Assembly: GCF_001874625.1 (NCBI RefSeq)
Contig: NZ_CP017671.1
Location: forward strand, 2,480,001 to 2,544,000
Length of the DNA: 64,000 nucleotides
Origin: Providencia rettgeri
GTDB lineage: Bacteria; Pseudomonadota; Gammaproteobacteria; Enterobacterales; Enterobacteriaceae
Direction: 5' to 3'
The notes below the pieces were generated by a model. That model did no database searches. It was not told where the DNA came from and was given only the letters and a program-made list of their open reading frames with translations. Shown here piece after piece: positions 41,180-51,687 of this stretch. The position numbers and the translations under genes are program-made. How positions within the stretch are numbered: position 1 is the first letter of the stretch; the number at the start of each line of letters is the position of its first letter.

Positions 41180-41251
41180 ATGTGAGGGACATCTCACATG
41201 AGAGGTAATACTAAGTTTTTTAGTTACATTAAAATGAGACATGTATCTCAT
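41180..41251. promoter_or_regulatory. Two operator-like palindromes upstream of aphA
   Basis: Palindrome 1 (41180-41199) has perfect arms ATGTGAG / CTCACAT around a 6-base centre. Palindrome 2 (41234-41251) has arms ATGAGA / TCTCAT around 6 bases. Their centres are 53 bp apart, about five helical turns, which is typical of paired regulator sites. Palindrome 1 resembles a CRP site with 8 rather than 6 spacer bases. The rest of the 437-bp aphA-rluB gap (41047-41483) holds an inverted repeat near 41292-41320 (AGACCATTAATT / AATTGATGGTCT, one mismatch) and the rluB terminator. Confidence 0.45.
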
Positions 41252-41417
41252 AAATGTTATCTATTCTTGATGGGTTTAATAATAATGTGAGCTAGACCAT
41301 TAATTTAATAATTGATGGTCTTATGACGAAGTTAGTTCAATAAGTGATAAAACTTAATATTTCTTTAAAGTAGTGCTAACTGTAACCTTCTACACACTTA
41401 ACATAATTATTTTCGCG

Positions 41418-41452
41418 AATAAAAAAGCGCATCGGTATCCCTTAGCGCTTTT
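41418..41452 (-). terminator. Rho-independent terminator after rluB
   Basis: On the minus strand, the stem AAAAGCGC / GCGCTTTT with a 14-base loop continues into TTTTTTATT, 32 bp beyond the rluB stop. Confidence 0.8.
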
Positions 41453-41483
41453 CTTTAATAATGAAATAATGATTATTACGAAA

Positions 41484-42401
41484 TTAGATACGTGTACGAC
41501 GCTTCGCTGTCGGCCTTGATGATTGACGCTTAGCTGCAGGGCGTGCTGTAACTTGTGTATGGCGTTTCACCGCACGACGAATTTGGTTCGCTTTAATTCG
41601 GCGTTGGTCTCGTTCAACAGCAACCTTACTTTCTGTTTCAGGTGCTAGTTCAACCAATTCGCGAAGATAATTGGTTTGTTGTAAACCAAGCTCTGTCCAC
41701 CCGCCACGAGGAAGCCCTTTTGGTAAATCAATGTCGCCATAACGAACACGGATCAAACGGCTTACTTGAACACCGACTGATTCCCAAAGACGTCGAACTT
41801 CACGGTTACGCCCTTCTGTTAACGTCACGTTATACCATTGGTTCATCCCTTCATCACCGCGATATGAAACCGTTTTAAAAGAAGCAGGACCATCTTCTAA
41901 TTGCACGCCAGTGGTTAATTGGCGAATTTTAGCATCGTTAATTTCACCAAAAACACGTACCGCGTACTCACGTTCGACTTCACGGCTTGGGTGCATTAAC
42001 CGATTCGCTAATTCACCATCTGTCGTAAATAATAATAACCCACTCGTATTGACGTCCAAACGGCCAACGGCAATCCACCTAGCCCCTGTTAACTTCGGTA
42101 AACGATTAAAAACAGTAGGACGGCCTTCAGGATCATGGCGAGTACATAATTCACCTTCTGGCTTATAATACGCCATAACACGGCAAATCTCTTTCTCAGG
42201 CTCTTTAATCGCTAATAAACGGCCATCTAAACGGATTTTTGTTGCTGCTGTAACTTCTACTCGGTCACCTAATGTTGCAATTTTACCATCAACACTAATA
42301 CGACCTGCCTGCAGGAATGTTTCGATTTCACGACGGGAACCATGCCCAGAACGGGCAAGGATTTTTTGTAATTTTTCAGTTTTTTGCGGTTTAGCGCTCA
42401 T
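41484..42401 (-). CDS. rluB: 23S rRNA pseudouridine-2605 synthase
   Basis: Isomerises uridine 2605 of 23S rRNA to pseudouridine; RsuA family, 305 aa. An N-terminal S4 RNA-binding domain ([18 protein letters not shown], around 9-26) precedes the catalytic domain with the active-site Asp in [15 protein letters not shown] (around 108) and [14 protein letters not shown] (around 200). The C-terminus is a basic tail. The ATG at 42401 has AGAGGG upstream and matches the E. coli start region; an in-frame ATG at 42434 is less supported. Same orientation as yciO and rnm, as in E. coli. Confidence 0.96.
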   Translation of the reverse strand: MSAKPQKTEKLQKILARSGHGSRREIETFLQAGRISVDGKIATLGDRVEVTAATKIRLDGRLLAIKEPEKEICRVMAYYKPEGELCTRHDPEGRPTVFNRLPKLTGARWIAVGRLDVNTSGLLLFTTDGELANRLMHPSREVEREYAVRVFGEINDAKIRQLTTGVQLEDGPASFKTVSYRGDEGMNQWYNVTLTEGRNREVRRLWESVGVQVSRLIRVRYGDIDLPKGLPRGGWTELGLQQTNYLRELVELAPETESKVAVERDQRRIKANQIRRAVKRHTQVTARPAAKRQSSRPTAKRRTRI

Positions 42402-42602
42402 GTAACCCTCTACTGTCGCCTTCACAGGCGTCAAATGACTTTTGGGAGTGATATGTTTACCCTCTCCAAAAAGTATTGAATTTGTAAACCCGCGTATTAT
42501 ACACAGGTTTATCTTGAAGCCCTATTACTTATCAGAATATCGCACTTTCAATACATTTTCATATAATTAGCTATATAAACACAGTGTTTTATTAGCTAAA
42601 CA

Positions 42603-43223
42603 TTACTCAAAAGGCGATGGGTCTCCAGTACCGACCCGAGCAACTACTGGCGTGTCATCCGTAAAATCAATGACTGTTGTTGGTTTTTGCCCGATGTAAC
42701 CACCGTGGATCACTAAATCGACCTGTTTATCCAATAAATCCCTAATTTCCTCAGGATCAGATTGAGTAAAATCATCACCAGGCATGATTAAACTGGTCGA
42801 CATTAACGGCTCTCCCACCGCTTCAAGTAGATCCCTTGCAATAGGATTAGAAGGCACTCGTAAACCAATTGTTTTACGTTTTTCATTCATTAAACGGCGC
42901 GGGACTTCTTTGGTTGCACGTAAAATAAACGTATAATTACCGGGTGTATTATTTTTAATTAAACGAAATACCGTATTATCAACATGGGCATAATTGGATA
43001 ATTCAGAAAGGTCACGGCACATTAGTGTGAAATTATGATTGGTATCGAGTTGGCGGATACGGCAAATGCGTTGCAATGCATCTTTTTCTTCTAAACGACA
43101 ACCTATTGCATAACCTGAGTCTGTCGGATAAACAACAACACCACCTTTATTTAGGATTTCAACGCTTTGGCTAATTAACCGCGTCTGAGGGTTGTCCGGA
43201 TGGATATAAAAAAACTGGCTCAT
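42603..43223 (-). CDS. yciO: YciO, YrdC/Sua5-related protein
   Basis: A 206-aa protein with a YrdC-type dsRNA/nucleotide-binding fold, same length as E. coli YciO. Related Sua5/TsaC enzymes make threonylcarbamoyl-AMP for tRNA modification; the role of YciO itself is less clear. Visible family blocks are GGVVVYPTDSGYAIGC (around 26-41), ICRIRQLDTNHNFTLMC, NNTPGNYTFILRATKEVPRR and KTIGLRVPSNPIA. The ATG at 43223 (MSQFFYIHPDNPQ) has AGAGGT upstream, so the extension to 43259 is rejected. Downstream of rnm in a probable rnm-yciO-rluB unit. Confidence 0.96.
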   Translation of the reverse strand: MSQFFYIHPDNPQTRLISQSVEILNKGGVVVYPTDSGYAIGCRLEEKDALQRICRIRQLDTNHNFTLMCRDLSELSNYAHVDNTVFRLIKNNTPGNYTFILRATKEVPRRLMNEKRKTIGLRVPSNPIARDLLEAVGEPLMSTSLIMPGDDFTQSDPEEIRDLLDKQVDLVIHGGYIGQKPTTVIDFTDDTPVVARVGTGDPSPFE

Positions 43224-43372
43224 ACATACCTCTACTTTTCGTAGTATCGACAGCATCACCCGGCAAAATACCTATAAATGGTACTATCTATTTATTCAAT
43301 TAAATGATTTATGTGAAATAAATCATTATCCATACTGGTTATTTTACACCGCATTGTTAATACATCAAAGTA

Positions 43373-44245
43373 TTAGGTGTTTTTTACTTCAGCCCACTGC
43401 GCCCAAACGGCCTGTTCATCATCAGGTAACCATAAATTGCGCCCCAGTTCTATCCAAGAACATGGTCGATGAAAATCGGAACCAACTGAGGTTCGTAGCT
43501 CAGCAACTTTTGCAAGCTCAGCTAAATACTGCTTTTCATTTGGAGGTTGTTGGCAATGGGAAACTTCCATAGCATCACCATTACATTGCTTAAAATAAGC
43601 AATAAGGCGTTTCAACCACTTATTTGATAGTTGATATTTAGATGGGTGCGCTAAAACAGCGACCCCACCCGCGGCGTGAATGGCTTCGATAGATTCGTGA
43701 ATAGAGCACCACTTTGCAGGAACATACCCTGTTTTGCCTTTTGATAAATAACGTTTAAATACATTGTTAATCGTTTTTTCTTTACCAATTTTAACAATAT
43801 ATTGTGCAAAATGCGCACGAGTCACTTGCCCACCGGCAGAAATATTTCGTGCATTTTCCCATGCATCGTCAATGCCAGCTTTTTGCAAACGACGCCCCAT
43901 CTCTATTCCACGTTCTAATCGACGAGCTGATTGTTCTTCCAGCAATTTAATCATTGCGGGGTGCTCCGTAGAAAAGTTTAGCCCCACAATATGTATTTCT
44001 ATATTTTCCCAAAGAGTGGATATTTCTACGCCGTTGATAAGTTCAATTGGCCTATCATTTTCAGCCAAATAACGTCTCGCTTGCAATACACCATCGCAAG
44101 TATCATGGTCTGTGATAGCCAAAATATTTACGCCCATGGTTATCGCACGTTCAATTAACGCTTCAGGGGTTAGCTCCCCATCCGAAGCAATCGTATGACT
44201 ATGTAAATCATAACGAGTCAATAATGACGTTGCTGCTTGCGGCAT
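43373..44245 (-). CDS. rnm: RNase AM (YciV/TrpH), PHP-domain 5'-3' exoribonuclease
   Basis: PHP-domain phosphoesterase that in E. coli matures the 5' end of 5S and other rRNAs and hydrolyses 3',5'-nucleotide bisphosphates. About 290 aa. The metal-binding motifs are YDLHSHTIASDGELTPEAL (around 12-30), AITDHDTCDG, NGVEISTLWENIEIHIVGL and the C-terminal GSDFHRPCSW. The start at 44245 (MPQAATSLLTRYDLHSH) has GGAGAAG upstream and fits the short N-terminus of E. coli YciV; further in-frame ATG codons to 44275 are possible. It is divergent from the trp operon. Confidence 0.94.
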   Translation of the reverse strand: MPQAATSLLTRYDLHSHTIASDGELTPEALIERAITMGVNILAITDHDTCDGVLQARRYLAENDRPIELINGVEISTLWENIEIHIVGLNFSTEHPAMIKLLEEQSARRLERGIEMGRRLQKAGIDDAWENARNISAGGQVTRAHFAQYIVKIGKEKTINNVFKRYLSKGKTGYVPAKWCSIHESIEAIHAAGGVAVLAHPSKYQLSNKWLKRLIAYFKQCNGDAMEVSHCQQPPNEKQYLAELAKVAELRTSVGSDFHRPCSWIELGRNLWLPDDEQAVWAQWAEVKNT

Positions 44246-44303
44246 GGTGGTATCTTCTCCAATTTCCATTAACAACTATTTTCCTAATAAATTAACAAAG
44301 TGC

Positions 44304-44340
44304 TTGACACTAAAGACATGATCCAGTTAACTAGTACGTA
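44304..44340 (+). promoter_or_regulatory. trp operon promoter with TrpR operator
   Basis: TTGACA (-35, 44304-44309) and TTAACT (-10, 44327-44332) are separated by 17 bp. The -10 is embedded in CAGTTAACTAGTACG, which closely matches the TrpR operator core (ACTAGTTAACTAGT) that overlaps the E. coli trp promoter. Repression by TrpR plus tryptophan is therefore expected. Confidence 0.88.
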
Positions 44341-44388
44341 AGATGGCTTGGCGCCAATAATTAATCAGTTTATCCAGTGAGGCATATC

Positions 44389-44460
44389 ATGACTTTATTT
44401 AACCTAACAAATCGTTGGTGGCGTGACTTCCCAAATTGGGCGGAAGCCGCACGCGCATAG
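44389..44460 (+). CDS. trpL: trp operon leader peptide
   Basis: A 23-codon open frame that starts with ATG after a GAGG ribosome site and encodes MTLFNLTNRWWRDFPNWAEA plus three residues. It contains three Trp codons, two of them adjacent (residues 10-11 and 17). Stalling at these codons when charged tRNA-Trp is scarce would favour the antiterminator and allow transcription into trpE. It lies 49 bp downstream of the operator and just before the attenuator hairpin. Confidence 0.93.
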   Translation: MTLFNLTNRWWRDFPNWAEAARA

Positions 44461-44481
44461 TTATTGTATGTCTCAGTGCCG

Positions 44482-44508
44482 AACCCGCCTTTCTACGGCG
44501 GGTTTTTT
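44482..44508 (+). terminator. trp attenuator
   Basis: GC-rich stem AACCCGCC / GGCGGGTT with a 7-base loop followed by TTTTTT. It is located 21 bp after the trpL stop and 30 bp before trpE, the classical position for the 3:4 attenuator hairpin. Confidence 0.92.
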
Positions 44509-44537
44509 AATGTCTAAAATTAGCGTAAGGCAACAAA

Positions 44538-46112
44538 ATGAACAAACAAAACACCACATTAGCACATTTTAAGTATCTGGATAGCCCAATTAACTATCAG
44601 CCAGACCCAACATTATTATTTAATCACCTGTGTCAGCAGGTTCCATCCACGATGTTATTGGAATCTGCCGAGGTTAATAACAAAGCGAATTTACAAAGTT
44701 TGCTGATTGTTAATAGTGCGCTACGTATACGCGCATTTACTCAGCGTGTTGAAATAGAAGCTTTAACTCCTAATGGTCAATCCCTATTACCAAAGCTATT
44801 AGCTGAGCTTAATGGACGAATAGCTCATCACGACCTTAGTGACAATCTATTAACGGTATCATTTAACCAACCGAAACAAGATCTGGATGAAGATAATCGC
44901 CTTAAAGCCCCTTCTAGCTTGGATGTTTTAAGAGCGCTACCGACAATTGCTCAAGCTTATTCGACTAAACCTGAAACACTATTTGTTGGTGGTCTGTTCG
45001 CATACGATTTAGTTGCAGGATTTGAAGATTTACCTGAGGTTAAGAGCGTTAATCAATGCCCCGACTATTGTTTTTTTGTCGCCGAACATTATTTAGTGAT
45101 CGACCATCAAAATCAGGCTGCACGGATCAAAAGCTGTATTTTTTCTGATAATCAACAGAATATAGAAACCGTAAAACAAAGACATGAACAAATTATCGTT
45201 TCATGCCGCCCTTTTTTACCTGAGCTTCCCCTTGAGTCGGCGCCCAATTTTACCGTGACAGTAAATAAAAGCGACCAAGAGTATGGTGCAATCGTTACGT
45301 CTTTAAAAGAAGCTATTTACCGTGGTGATATTTTCCAGGTTGTCCCCTCACGTAAATTTACCATGCCTTGTGCACACCCATTGATTTCATATCAAAAACT
45401 GAAGTTGCAAAACCCAAGCCCATATATGTTTTACATGCAAGATCAAGATTTCACCCTATTTGGTGCTTCACCAGAAAGCGCACTGAAATATGCCACCCAA
45501 ACCCGCAAAGTGGAAATTTACCCAATCGCTGGAACGCGTCCTCGTGGGCGTAATGCGCAGGGAGATTTAGACCTCGATTTAGATAGCCGTATTGAACTCT
45601 CAATGCGCTCAGATGAAAAAGAATTAGCAGAGCACATCATGCTAGTAGACCTTGCTCGTAACGATTTAGCGCGTATTTGTGAAGCTGGCAGCCGTTATGT
45701 AGCTAATTTAACTAAAGTTGACCGCTATTCCTTTGTTATGCATTTGGTTTCTCACGTTGTAGGAACATTACGCCAAGACTTAGATATTTTTCATGCTTAT
45801 CAAGCTTGTATGAATATGGGCACCCTTACTGGGGCACCAAAAGTAAAAGCCATGCAGTTAATTGCCCAAAATGAACAGGAACGACGCGGCTCATACGGCG
45901 GTGCCGTTGGTTATTTCCAAGGAAATGGTGATTTTGATACTTGCATTGTTATTCGCTCCGCCTATGTCGAAAATGGAATTGCAACGGTACAAGCTGGCGG
46001 AGGCGTCGTATTGGATTCTTCACCACAAGCTGAAGCAGATGAAACCCGTAATAAAGCACGAGCGGTGATCCGCGCAATTGCCCAAGCACACCAAGTAAAG
46101 GAGTTATTTTAA
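44538..46112 (+). CDS. trpE: Anthranilate synthase component I
   Basis: Makes anthranilate from chorismate using ammonia delivered by TrpG; first step of the Trp branch. The 524 aa compare with 520 in E. coli. The feedback-binding LLES-type motif is in [12 protein letters not shown] (around 38). The chorismate-binding domain has [12 protein letters not shown] (around 270), [24 protein letters not shown] and [12 protein letters not shown] near the C-terminus, with [17 protein letters not shown]. The stop overlaps the trpG ATG by one base. Confidence 0.98.
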   Translation: MNKQNTTLAHFKYLDSPINYQPDPTLLFNHLCQQVPSTMLLESAEVNNKANLQSLLIVNSALRIRAFTQRVEIEALTPNGQSLLPKLLAELNGRIAHHDLSDNLLTVSFNQPKQDLDEDNRLKAPSSLDVLRALPTIAQAYSTKPETLFVGGLFAYDLVAGFEDLPEVKSVNQCPDYCFFVAEHYLVIDHQNQAARIKSCIFSDNQQNIETVKQRHEQIIVSCRPFLPELPLESAPNFTVTVNKSDQEYGAIVTSLKEAIYRGDIFQVVPSRKFTMPCAHPLISYQKLKLQNPSPYMFYMQDQDFTLFGASPESALKYATQTRKVEIYPIAGTRPRGRNAQGDLDLDLDSRIELSMRSDEKELAEHIMLVDLARNDLARICEAGSRYVANLTKVDRYSFVMHLVSHVVGTLRQDLDIFHAYQACMNMGTLTGAPKVKAMQLIAQNEQERRGSYGGAVGYFQGNGDFDTCIVIRSAYVENGIATVQAGGGVVLDSSPQAEADETRNKARAVIRAIAQAHQVKELF

Positions 46113-46723
46113 TGGCGAATATTTTACTGCTCGATAATGTAGATTCCTTTACTTATAACTTGGTAGACCAGCTACGCTCTGGCGGACATCAAGTGGTTAT
46201 TTACCGTAATACCGTCAGCGCATCGCATATTCTGTCAGTATTAAACAATATGGATTCCCCTATTTTAGTTCTGTCTCCTGGGCCTGGGAAACCAAGCGCG
46301 GCGGGCTCAATGCCAGAAGTCTTACAGCAGGTAAAAGGCAAAATTCCAGTTATTGGTATTTGTTTAGGACACCAAGCTATTGTTGAAGCTTATGGTGGGA
46401 CTGTTTCTGCTGCTGGTGAAATATTACATGGTAAATCCTCTATCGCAACTCACGATGAACTCGCCATGTTTGCTAATCTTGAAAACCCAATTTCTGTAGC
46501 CCGTTACCATTCATTAGTTGGTAGCCAAATCCCTAGCAGCCTGACAATTTGTGCGCAATCAAATGGCATGGTTATGGCAGTCCGCAATGATAGTGACCGA
46601 GTCTGTGGGTTCCAATTCCACCCTGAATCTATTTTAACAACCACAGGCAAACAGTTGTTAGAAAATACCGTGGCATGGGCTCTTTCTACACCCAATGAAA
46701 ATACCACCACTCATTCGCACTAA
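46112..46723 (+). CDS. trpG: Anthranilate synthase component II (glutamine amidotransferase)
   Basis: Class I glutamine amidotransferase subunit, 203 aa, supplying ammonia to TrpE. The nucleophile is C84 in [10 protein letters not shown], with catalytic His and Glu in [11 protein letters not shown] (around 170). The oxyanion loop LSPGPGKPS is at 54-62. Unlike in E. coli, where it is fused to TrpD, it is a free-standing gene separated from trpD by 21 bp, a state shared with Serratia- and Proteus-like genera. Confidence 0.97.
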   Translation: MANILLLDNVDSFTYNLVDQLRSGGHQVVIYRNTVSASHILSVLNNMDSPILVLSPGPGKPSAAGSMPEVLQQVKGKIPVIGICLGHQAIVEAYGGTVSAAGEILHGKSSIATHDELAMFANLENPISVARYHSLVGSQIPSSLTICAQSNGMVMAVRNDSDRVCGFQFHPESILTTTGKQLLENTVAWALSTPNENTTTHSH

Positions 46724-46744
46724 CGGGATACTAAAGAGCCAATT

Positions 46745-47746
46745 ATGCAAAATATTTATGACAAATTATTTAAAGCACAACCACTGACTCAACAAGAAAG
46801 CCAGTTTTTATTTAACGCTATTATCCAAGGTGAGTTAACTGAGCCCCAATTAGCTGCGGTGTTGATCAGTATGAAAATGCGTGGTGAGCAGCCCCAAGAA
46901 ATTGCAGGTGCTGCACTGGCTTGCTTAGAAAATGCACAGCCATTCCCTCGCCCTAATTATACATTCAGTGATATTGTTGGTACTGGTGGTGATGGGGCTA
47001 ATAGTATCAATATTTCGACGGCCAGTGCCTTTGTCGCCGCAGAATGTGGTATTAAAGTCGCTAAGCATGGTAATCGTAGCGTATCAAGCCGCTCCGGTTC
47101 TTCTGACCTACTCGCCGCATTTGGTATTGCTCTTGATCTAAGTGCTCAAAGTGCGCGCGATGCACTAGATGAGCTTGGCGTCTGTTTTTTATTTGCACCA
47201 CAATATCACAGCGGTTTTCGCCATGCGGCCCCGGTACGTACACAACTTAAAACACGCACTTTATTTAATGTACTCGGTCCGTTGATTAACCCAGCTCGCC
47301 CACCAATCGCACTTATTGGCGTCTATCAAGAAACACTAGTCAAACCTGTTGCTGAAACATTACAGATGCTTGGTTTTACACGCGCAGCTGTGGTACACAG
47401 TGGAGGGATGGATGAAGTATCACTACACGCGCCCACACAAGTGGCTGAATTAAAAGATGGTGCTTTACACTATTATCAGTTAACCGCTGAGGATTTTGGC
47501 TTAACGCCCTATGCGTTAACTGATTTAGAAGGGGGAACCCCAGATGAGAACCGCGTATTGCTAAGCAACTTGCTTCAGGGGCACGGTAAAGCTGCTCATG
47601 AAGCCGCTGTTGCGGCTAATGTCGCGATGTTAATGCGCATTAATGGCCATGAAAATCTAAAACAAAATAGTGAACATGCACTCGCAATTATCCGTAGCGG
47701 TAAAGCATTTGACCGCGTCACTGCACTAGCGGCAAGGAACCAATAA
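46745..47746 (+). CDS. trpD: Anthranilate phosphoribosyltransferase
   Basis: Transfers phosphoribose from PRPP to anthranilate. Free-standing enzyme of 333 aa. The PRPP-binding motif is [19 protein letters not shown] (around 78-96), followed by [18 protein letters not shown] (around 105-122). The [20 protein letters not shown] block and [14 protein letters not shown] are typical. An independent ribosome site (AAAGAG) precedes the ATG. One base separates it from trpC, which indicates coupling. Confidence 0.97.
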   Translation: MQNIYDKLFKAQPLTQQESQFLFNAIIQGELTEPQLAAVLISMKMRGEQPQEIAGAALACLENAQPFPRPNYTFSDIVGTGGDGANSINISTASAFVAAECGIKVAKHGNRSVSSRSGSSDLLAAFGIALDLSAQSARDALDELGVCFLFAPQYHSGFRHAAPVRTQLKTRTLFNVLGPLINPARPPIALIGVYQETLVKPVAETLQMLGFTRAAVVHSGGMDEVSLHAPTQVAELKDGALHYYQLTAEDFGLTPYALTDLEGGTPDENRVLLSNLLQGHGKAAHEAAVAANVAMLMRINGHENLKQNSEHALAIIRSGKAFDRVTALAARNQ

Positions 47747-47747
47747 C

Positions 47748-49124
47748 ATGAAAGCAACCGTATTACAAAAAATTGTTGATGATAAAGCCAGCTACCTCAT
47801 TGAACGTAAAGCGAAACAACCTTTAAGTGCCTTTATCGATGAGGTTCAGCCTAGTCAACGTAGCTTCTATAATGCGCTCAGTGCAAAACGCCCTGTTTTT
47901 ATCTTGGAGTGCAAAAAAGCGTCTCCATCTAAAGGCCTAATCAGAGAAGATTTTGACCCAGAAGTGATCGCCAAAACCTATGCACCTTATGCATCTGCGA
48001 TTTCCGTACTTACTGATGAAAAATATTTTCAAGGTAATATGGATTACCTGACTATTGTTAGTCAGGCAGTAAAGCAACCTGTATTATGTAAAGACTTTAT
48101 CATTGATTCATATCAAATTTATCTAGCTAGATATTACCAAGCAGACGCTATCTTATTGATGTTATCAGTCCTAAGTGATGATGAATATATCGCTTTAGCT
48201 CAAGTTGCTCATCAACTCAATATGGGCGTGTTAACAGAAGTCAGTAATGAAGAAGAATTAGAAAGAGCGATTGCTTTAAAATCTAAAGTCGTGGGTATCA
48301 ATAACCGTGATTTACGTGACCTTTCCATTGATTTAAACCGGACACGTGAGCTTGCCCCTCGATTAGCGCAAGGCACAATTGTTATCAGCGAATCAGGCAT
48401 TCATCAACACCAACATATTCAATCGCTTAACCAATTTGCTAATGGTTTTTTAATTGGCAGTGCGTTGATGGAACAAACTGATCTTGATAAAGCGCTACAA
48501 CGTTTATTAGTTGGTGAACATAAAGTTTGTGGTTTAACTCGTGAACAAGACGCAAAAGCAGTATTAGATGCGGGTGCTTGCTTTGGGGGATTAATTTTTG
48601 CTGAAGGTTCCCCACGTAAAGTGACGCTGTCACAAGCACAAAACATTATTCATGCTGCCCCCTTAAAATACGTTGGGGTTTTTCGCAATCAGTCAGCTGA
48701 TTTTGTTGCTCATATTGCTCAGCGCCTTGCGTTATCCGCGGTTCAATTACATGGACAAGAAAATCAAGAGTATATAGCAACGCTGAGAAACCTGCTCCCC
48801 AGTTATTGTGAAATCTGGAAAGCAGTCGATATGTCACAAGTGGATTTGTCTCACTATGACACCCAAGGTGTCGATGTTTTGTTGCTAGATAATGGCCATG
48901 GCGGTACAGGGAAAACTTTCGACTGGAGCACCATCCCGCAATCTGTTAATCAACGTTTTATGATCGCAGGTGGGCTAAATGCCCAAAATTGCCTTGAAGC
49001 ATCGAAATTACTTTGTAATGGACTTGATTTTAATTCAGGGGTGGAAATTGAGCCCGGAATTAAAAGTGAACAAAAAATAAACTTAGTGCTATCAACTTTA
49101 TTCGCGGAATCAACACATAGCTAA
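47748..49124 (+). CDS. trpC: Bifunctional indole-3-glycerol phosphate synthase / phosphoribosylanthranilate isomerase
   Basis: Fused TrpC-TrpF of 458 aa catalysing two successive steps. The N-terminal IGPS TIM barrel (about 1-255) has ECKKASPSKGLIREDFDP (catalytic Lys around 55), VLCKDFIIDSYQIYLAR (around 110) and VISESGIHQHQHI. The C-terminal PRAI barrel (about 260-458) starts at KVCGLTREQDAKA, with its catalytic Cys in VCGLT, and ends with LDFNSGVEIEPGIKS. The same fusion is present in E. coli (453 aa). A 76-bp gap precedes trpB. Confidence 0.97.
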   Translation: MKATVLQKIVDDKASYLIERKAKQPLSAFIDEVQPSQRSFYNALSAKRPVFILECKKASPSKGLIREDFDPEVIAKTYAPYASAISVLTDEKYFQGNMDYLTIVSQAVKQPVLCKDFIIDSYQIYLARYYQADAILLMLSVLSDDEYIALAQVAHQLNMGVLTEVSNEEELERAIALKSKVVGINNRDLRDLSIDLNRTRELAPRLAQGTIVISESGIHQHQHIQSLNQFANGFLIGSALMEQTDLDKALQRLLVGEHKVCGLTREQDAKAVLDAGACFGGLIFAEGSPRKVTLSQAQNIIHAAPLKYVGVFRNQSADFVAHIAQRLALSAVQLHGQENQEYIATLRNLLPSYCEIWKAVDMSQVDLSHYDTQGVDVLLLDNGHGGTGKTFDWSTIPQSVNQRFMIAGGLNAQNCLEASKLLCNGLDFNSGVEIEPGIKSEQKINLVLSTLFAESTHS

Positions 49125-49200
49125 CCACTAGATAACGATAGCCTTAGTAGTAATAAACAATATTTAGACCCAATTTAATTGACGAGATGGATAACAAACA

Positions 49201-50391
49201 ATGAGCAAATTAGATCCGTATTTCGGCGAGTTTGGTGGACAATATGTCCCAGAAATTCTTATTCCCGCTTTAAACCAATTAGAAGATGCTTTTATTGAAG
49301 CGCAAAATGATGCTAGTTTTTTGCAAGAGTTTCACGACCTTCTTAAAAACTACGCAGGTCGCCCTACGGCCCTGACACTTTGTCAAAACTTAACCGCTGG
49401 TACAAAGACCAAATTATACTTAAAGCGTGAGGACTTATTACATGGTGGTGCCCACAAAACCAACCAAGTATTAGGCCAAGCTTTACTCGCCAAACGCATG
49501 GGCAAAACTGAAATTATTGCGGAAACAGGCGCAGGACAGCACGGCGTGGCAACTGCTTTAGCTTGCGCATTATTAAATATGAAATGCCGTATTTATATGG
49601 GGGCTAAAGACGTTGAACGCCAATCGCCTAACGTATTTCGTATGAAATTAATGGGAGCTGAAGTTATCCCTGTGTACAGTGGTTCCGCCACACTCAAAGA
49701 TGCATGTAATGAAGCATTGAGGGACTGGTCTGGTAGCTATGATAATGCCCATTATCTATTAGGGACAGCCGCAGGGCCTCACCCTTACCCAACCATTGTA
49801 CGTGAATTTCAACGCATGATAGGCGACGAAGCAAAACAACAAGTTCTTGAAAAAGAAGGTCGTTTACCTGATGCCGTTATTGCCTGTATTGGTGGTGGCT
49901 CCAATGCGATTGGTTTATTTGCCTCATTTATACCAGAAGAAAACGTCAAATTAATTGGTGTGGAACCTGCAGGATTGGGAATCGAATCAGGCCAACACGG
50001 GGCACCATTAAAACACGGTCGTGTAGGCATATATTTTGGTATGAAGTCCCCAATGATGCAAACCAATGAAGGGCAGATTGAAGAGTCCTACTCCATTTCT
50101 GCGGGGTTAGACTTCCCTTCTGTTGGCCCTCAACACGCACACTTAAATAGTATTGGTCGAGCCGAGTATGTTTCCATTACCGATGATGAAGCACTTAATG
50201 CCTTCAAGTTATTATCTCGTAAAGAAGGTATTATTCCTGCATTAGAATCATCGCATGCACTCGCTTATGCATTAAAAATGGCAGAGCAACAACCAAATAA
50301 AGAACAATTACTCATCGTAAATTTATCAGGCCGTGGAGATAAGGACATTTTTACAGTGCATGATATTCTGGCCAGCAAAGGAGAAATTTAA
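49201..50391 (+). CDS. trpB: Tryptophan synthase beta subunit
   Basis: PLP enzyme that condenses indole with serine; 396 aa. The PLP Schiff-base Lys is in [12 protein letters not shown] (around 85-90), the indole-site residues in [11 protein letters not shown] (around 108), the phosphate-binding [10 protein letters not shown] around residue 230, and the monovalent-cation/COMM region in [16 protein letters not shown]. The stop overlaps the trpA ATG. It forms the alpha2-beta2 complex with TrpA. Confidence 0.98.
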   Translation: MSKLDPYFGEFGGQYVPEILIPALNQLEDAFIEAQNDASFLQEFHDLLKNYAGRPTALTLCQNLTAGTKTKLYLKREDLLHGGAHKTNQVLGQALLAKRMGKTEIIAETGAGQHGVATALACALLNMKCRIYMGAKDVERQSPNVFRMKLMGAEVIPVYSGSATLKDACNEALRDWSGSYDNAHYLLGTAAGPHPYPTIVREFQRMIGDEAKQQVLEKEGRLPDAVIACIGGGSNAIGLFASFIPEENVKLIGVEPAGLGIESGQHGAPLKHGRVGIYFGMKSPMMQTNEGQIEESYSISAGLDFPSVGPQHAHLNSIGRAEYVSITDDEALNAFKLLSRKEGIIPALESSHALAYALKMAEQQPNKEQLLIVNLSGRGDKDIFTVHDILASKGEI

Positions 50392-51197
50392 TGGAACGTT
50401 ATTCCCAACTTTTTGAGCGTTTAAGCCGTAACAATCAAGGTGCATTTGTTCCATTTGTTACATTAGGCGACCCTGATGCTGAGTTATCGTTAAAAATTAT
50501 CGATGCATTAATTTCAGGTGGTGCAGATGCTTTGGAAATAGGCATTCCTTTTTCTGATCCTCTCGCTGATGGCCCTACGATCCAAAATGCCAATTTACGC
50601 GCATTTAAAAGCGAAATTACTCCGACTATCTGTTTTGAGTTATTGGGCCGTATAAGGGAAAAGCACCCTACTATACCAATCGGCTTATTGGTATATGCGA
50701 ATTTGGTGTTTACTAATGGGATTGAAAACTTTTATATCCGTTGTGAGAAAGCAGGTGTTGATTCCGTATTAGTTGCAGATGTTCCAATGAATGAGTCAAA
50801 GGCTTTCCGTGAAGCAGCTTTAGCGCACAATATCGCCCCAATTTTTATTTGCCCGCCAAATGGTGATGATGCATTGTTACAACAAATTGGGCAATATAGC
50901 CGTGGATACACTTATTTATTATCTCGTGCAGGTGTAACAGGTACAGAGAAACGTGCGGAAATGCCGTTAACTCACTTGATTGATAAGTTAAATCAGTATC
51001 AAGCAGCGCCTGCATTACAAGGCTTCGGTATTTCAGAACCGGAACAAGTTAGAGAAGCGATTAAAAATGGTGCGGCCGGCGCTATTTCTGGCTCAGCTAT
51101 AGTAAAAATCATTGAAAATAACCTAAATAAACCTGATGTTCTGCTAAAAACATTAACAGAATTTGTATTTAAAATGAAATCGGCAACACAGAAATAA
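50391..51197 (+). CDS. trpA: Tryptophan synthase alpha subunit
   Basis: Cleaves indole-3-glycerol phosphate and passes indole through a tunnel to TrpB. TIM barrel of 268 aa, same length as E. coli. The catalytic Glu and Asp are in [19 protein letters not shown] (E around 49, D around 60). [12 protein letters not shown] and [15 protein letters not shown] (loop 6) are typical, and the phosphate site is [10 protein letters not shown] and GAISGSAIV. Last gene of the operon, followed by a strong terminator. Confidence 0.98.
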   Translation: MERYSQLFERLSRNNQGAFVPFVTLGDPDAELSLKIIDALISGGADALEIGIPFSDPLADGPTIQNANLRAFKSEITPTICFELLGRIREKHPTIPIGLLVYANLVFTNGIENFYIRCEKAGVDSVLVADVPMNESKAFREAALAHNIAPIFICPPNGDDALLQQIGQYSRGYTYLLSRAGVTGTEKRAEMPLTHLIDKLNQYQAAPALQGFGISEPEQVREAIKNGAAGAISGSAIVKIIENNLNKPDVLLKTLTEFVFKMKSATQK

Positions 51198-51211
51198 CTT
51201 TAACTATCTTT

Positions 51212-51247
51212 TAAGAGACCGTTATTAAAAATAACGGTCTCTTATTT
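51212..51247 (+). terminator. Terminator of the trp operon
   Basis: Perfect 15-bp stem TAAGAGACCGTTATT / AATAACGGTCTCTTA with a 3-base loop, followed by TTT. It lies 15 bp after the trpA stop. Confidence 0.9.
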
Positions 51248-51687
51248 AAAAATGAAAATTAACTTTAATGATACTTATAATACATATCTACTATTTATAA
51301 ATCCCTCCACCCCAATTAAAAATATATTTCTTTAAAATTAGGAATGATTAGATTAAATATTAACCTCGTTTTAATACGCATAAATAACTTTCACCAATCA
51401 ATTAGTTACGGAAATTTAAAGCTAGGTATTACCACTTTAGTATATTCACTTAATAATCTGTAGCAGAGTAAACGTTATTTGTTGTTTTTATTTGTTATTA
51501 TGTTTTATTTGTTATAAAAGACTACACTTTATTTCATTATGGCATTTAAATCTCCCACCTCCTGAACAATTAGACTTAAGCACAATTAAATTTTAATAAA
51601 AACCAATATAACGCATAATTTTCACGCTTTAATAGCAATAATTTTAGCTATTTTATTTTATCTATAGTCTATATTTAGGAATATTTT
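51248..51687. promoter_or_regulatory. AT-rich upstream region of the second TpsA gene
   Basis: About 440 bp without a gene between the trp terminator and the TpsA start. Very AT-rich. A perfect 13-bp direct repeat TTTTATTTGTTAT occurs at 51486-51498 and 51503-51515, 17 bp apart. A weak ribosome site (TAGGAATA) precedes the ATG at 51688. The promoter is not resolvable by eye. Confidence 0.45.
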
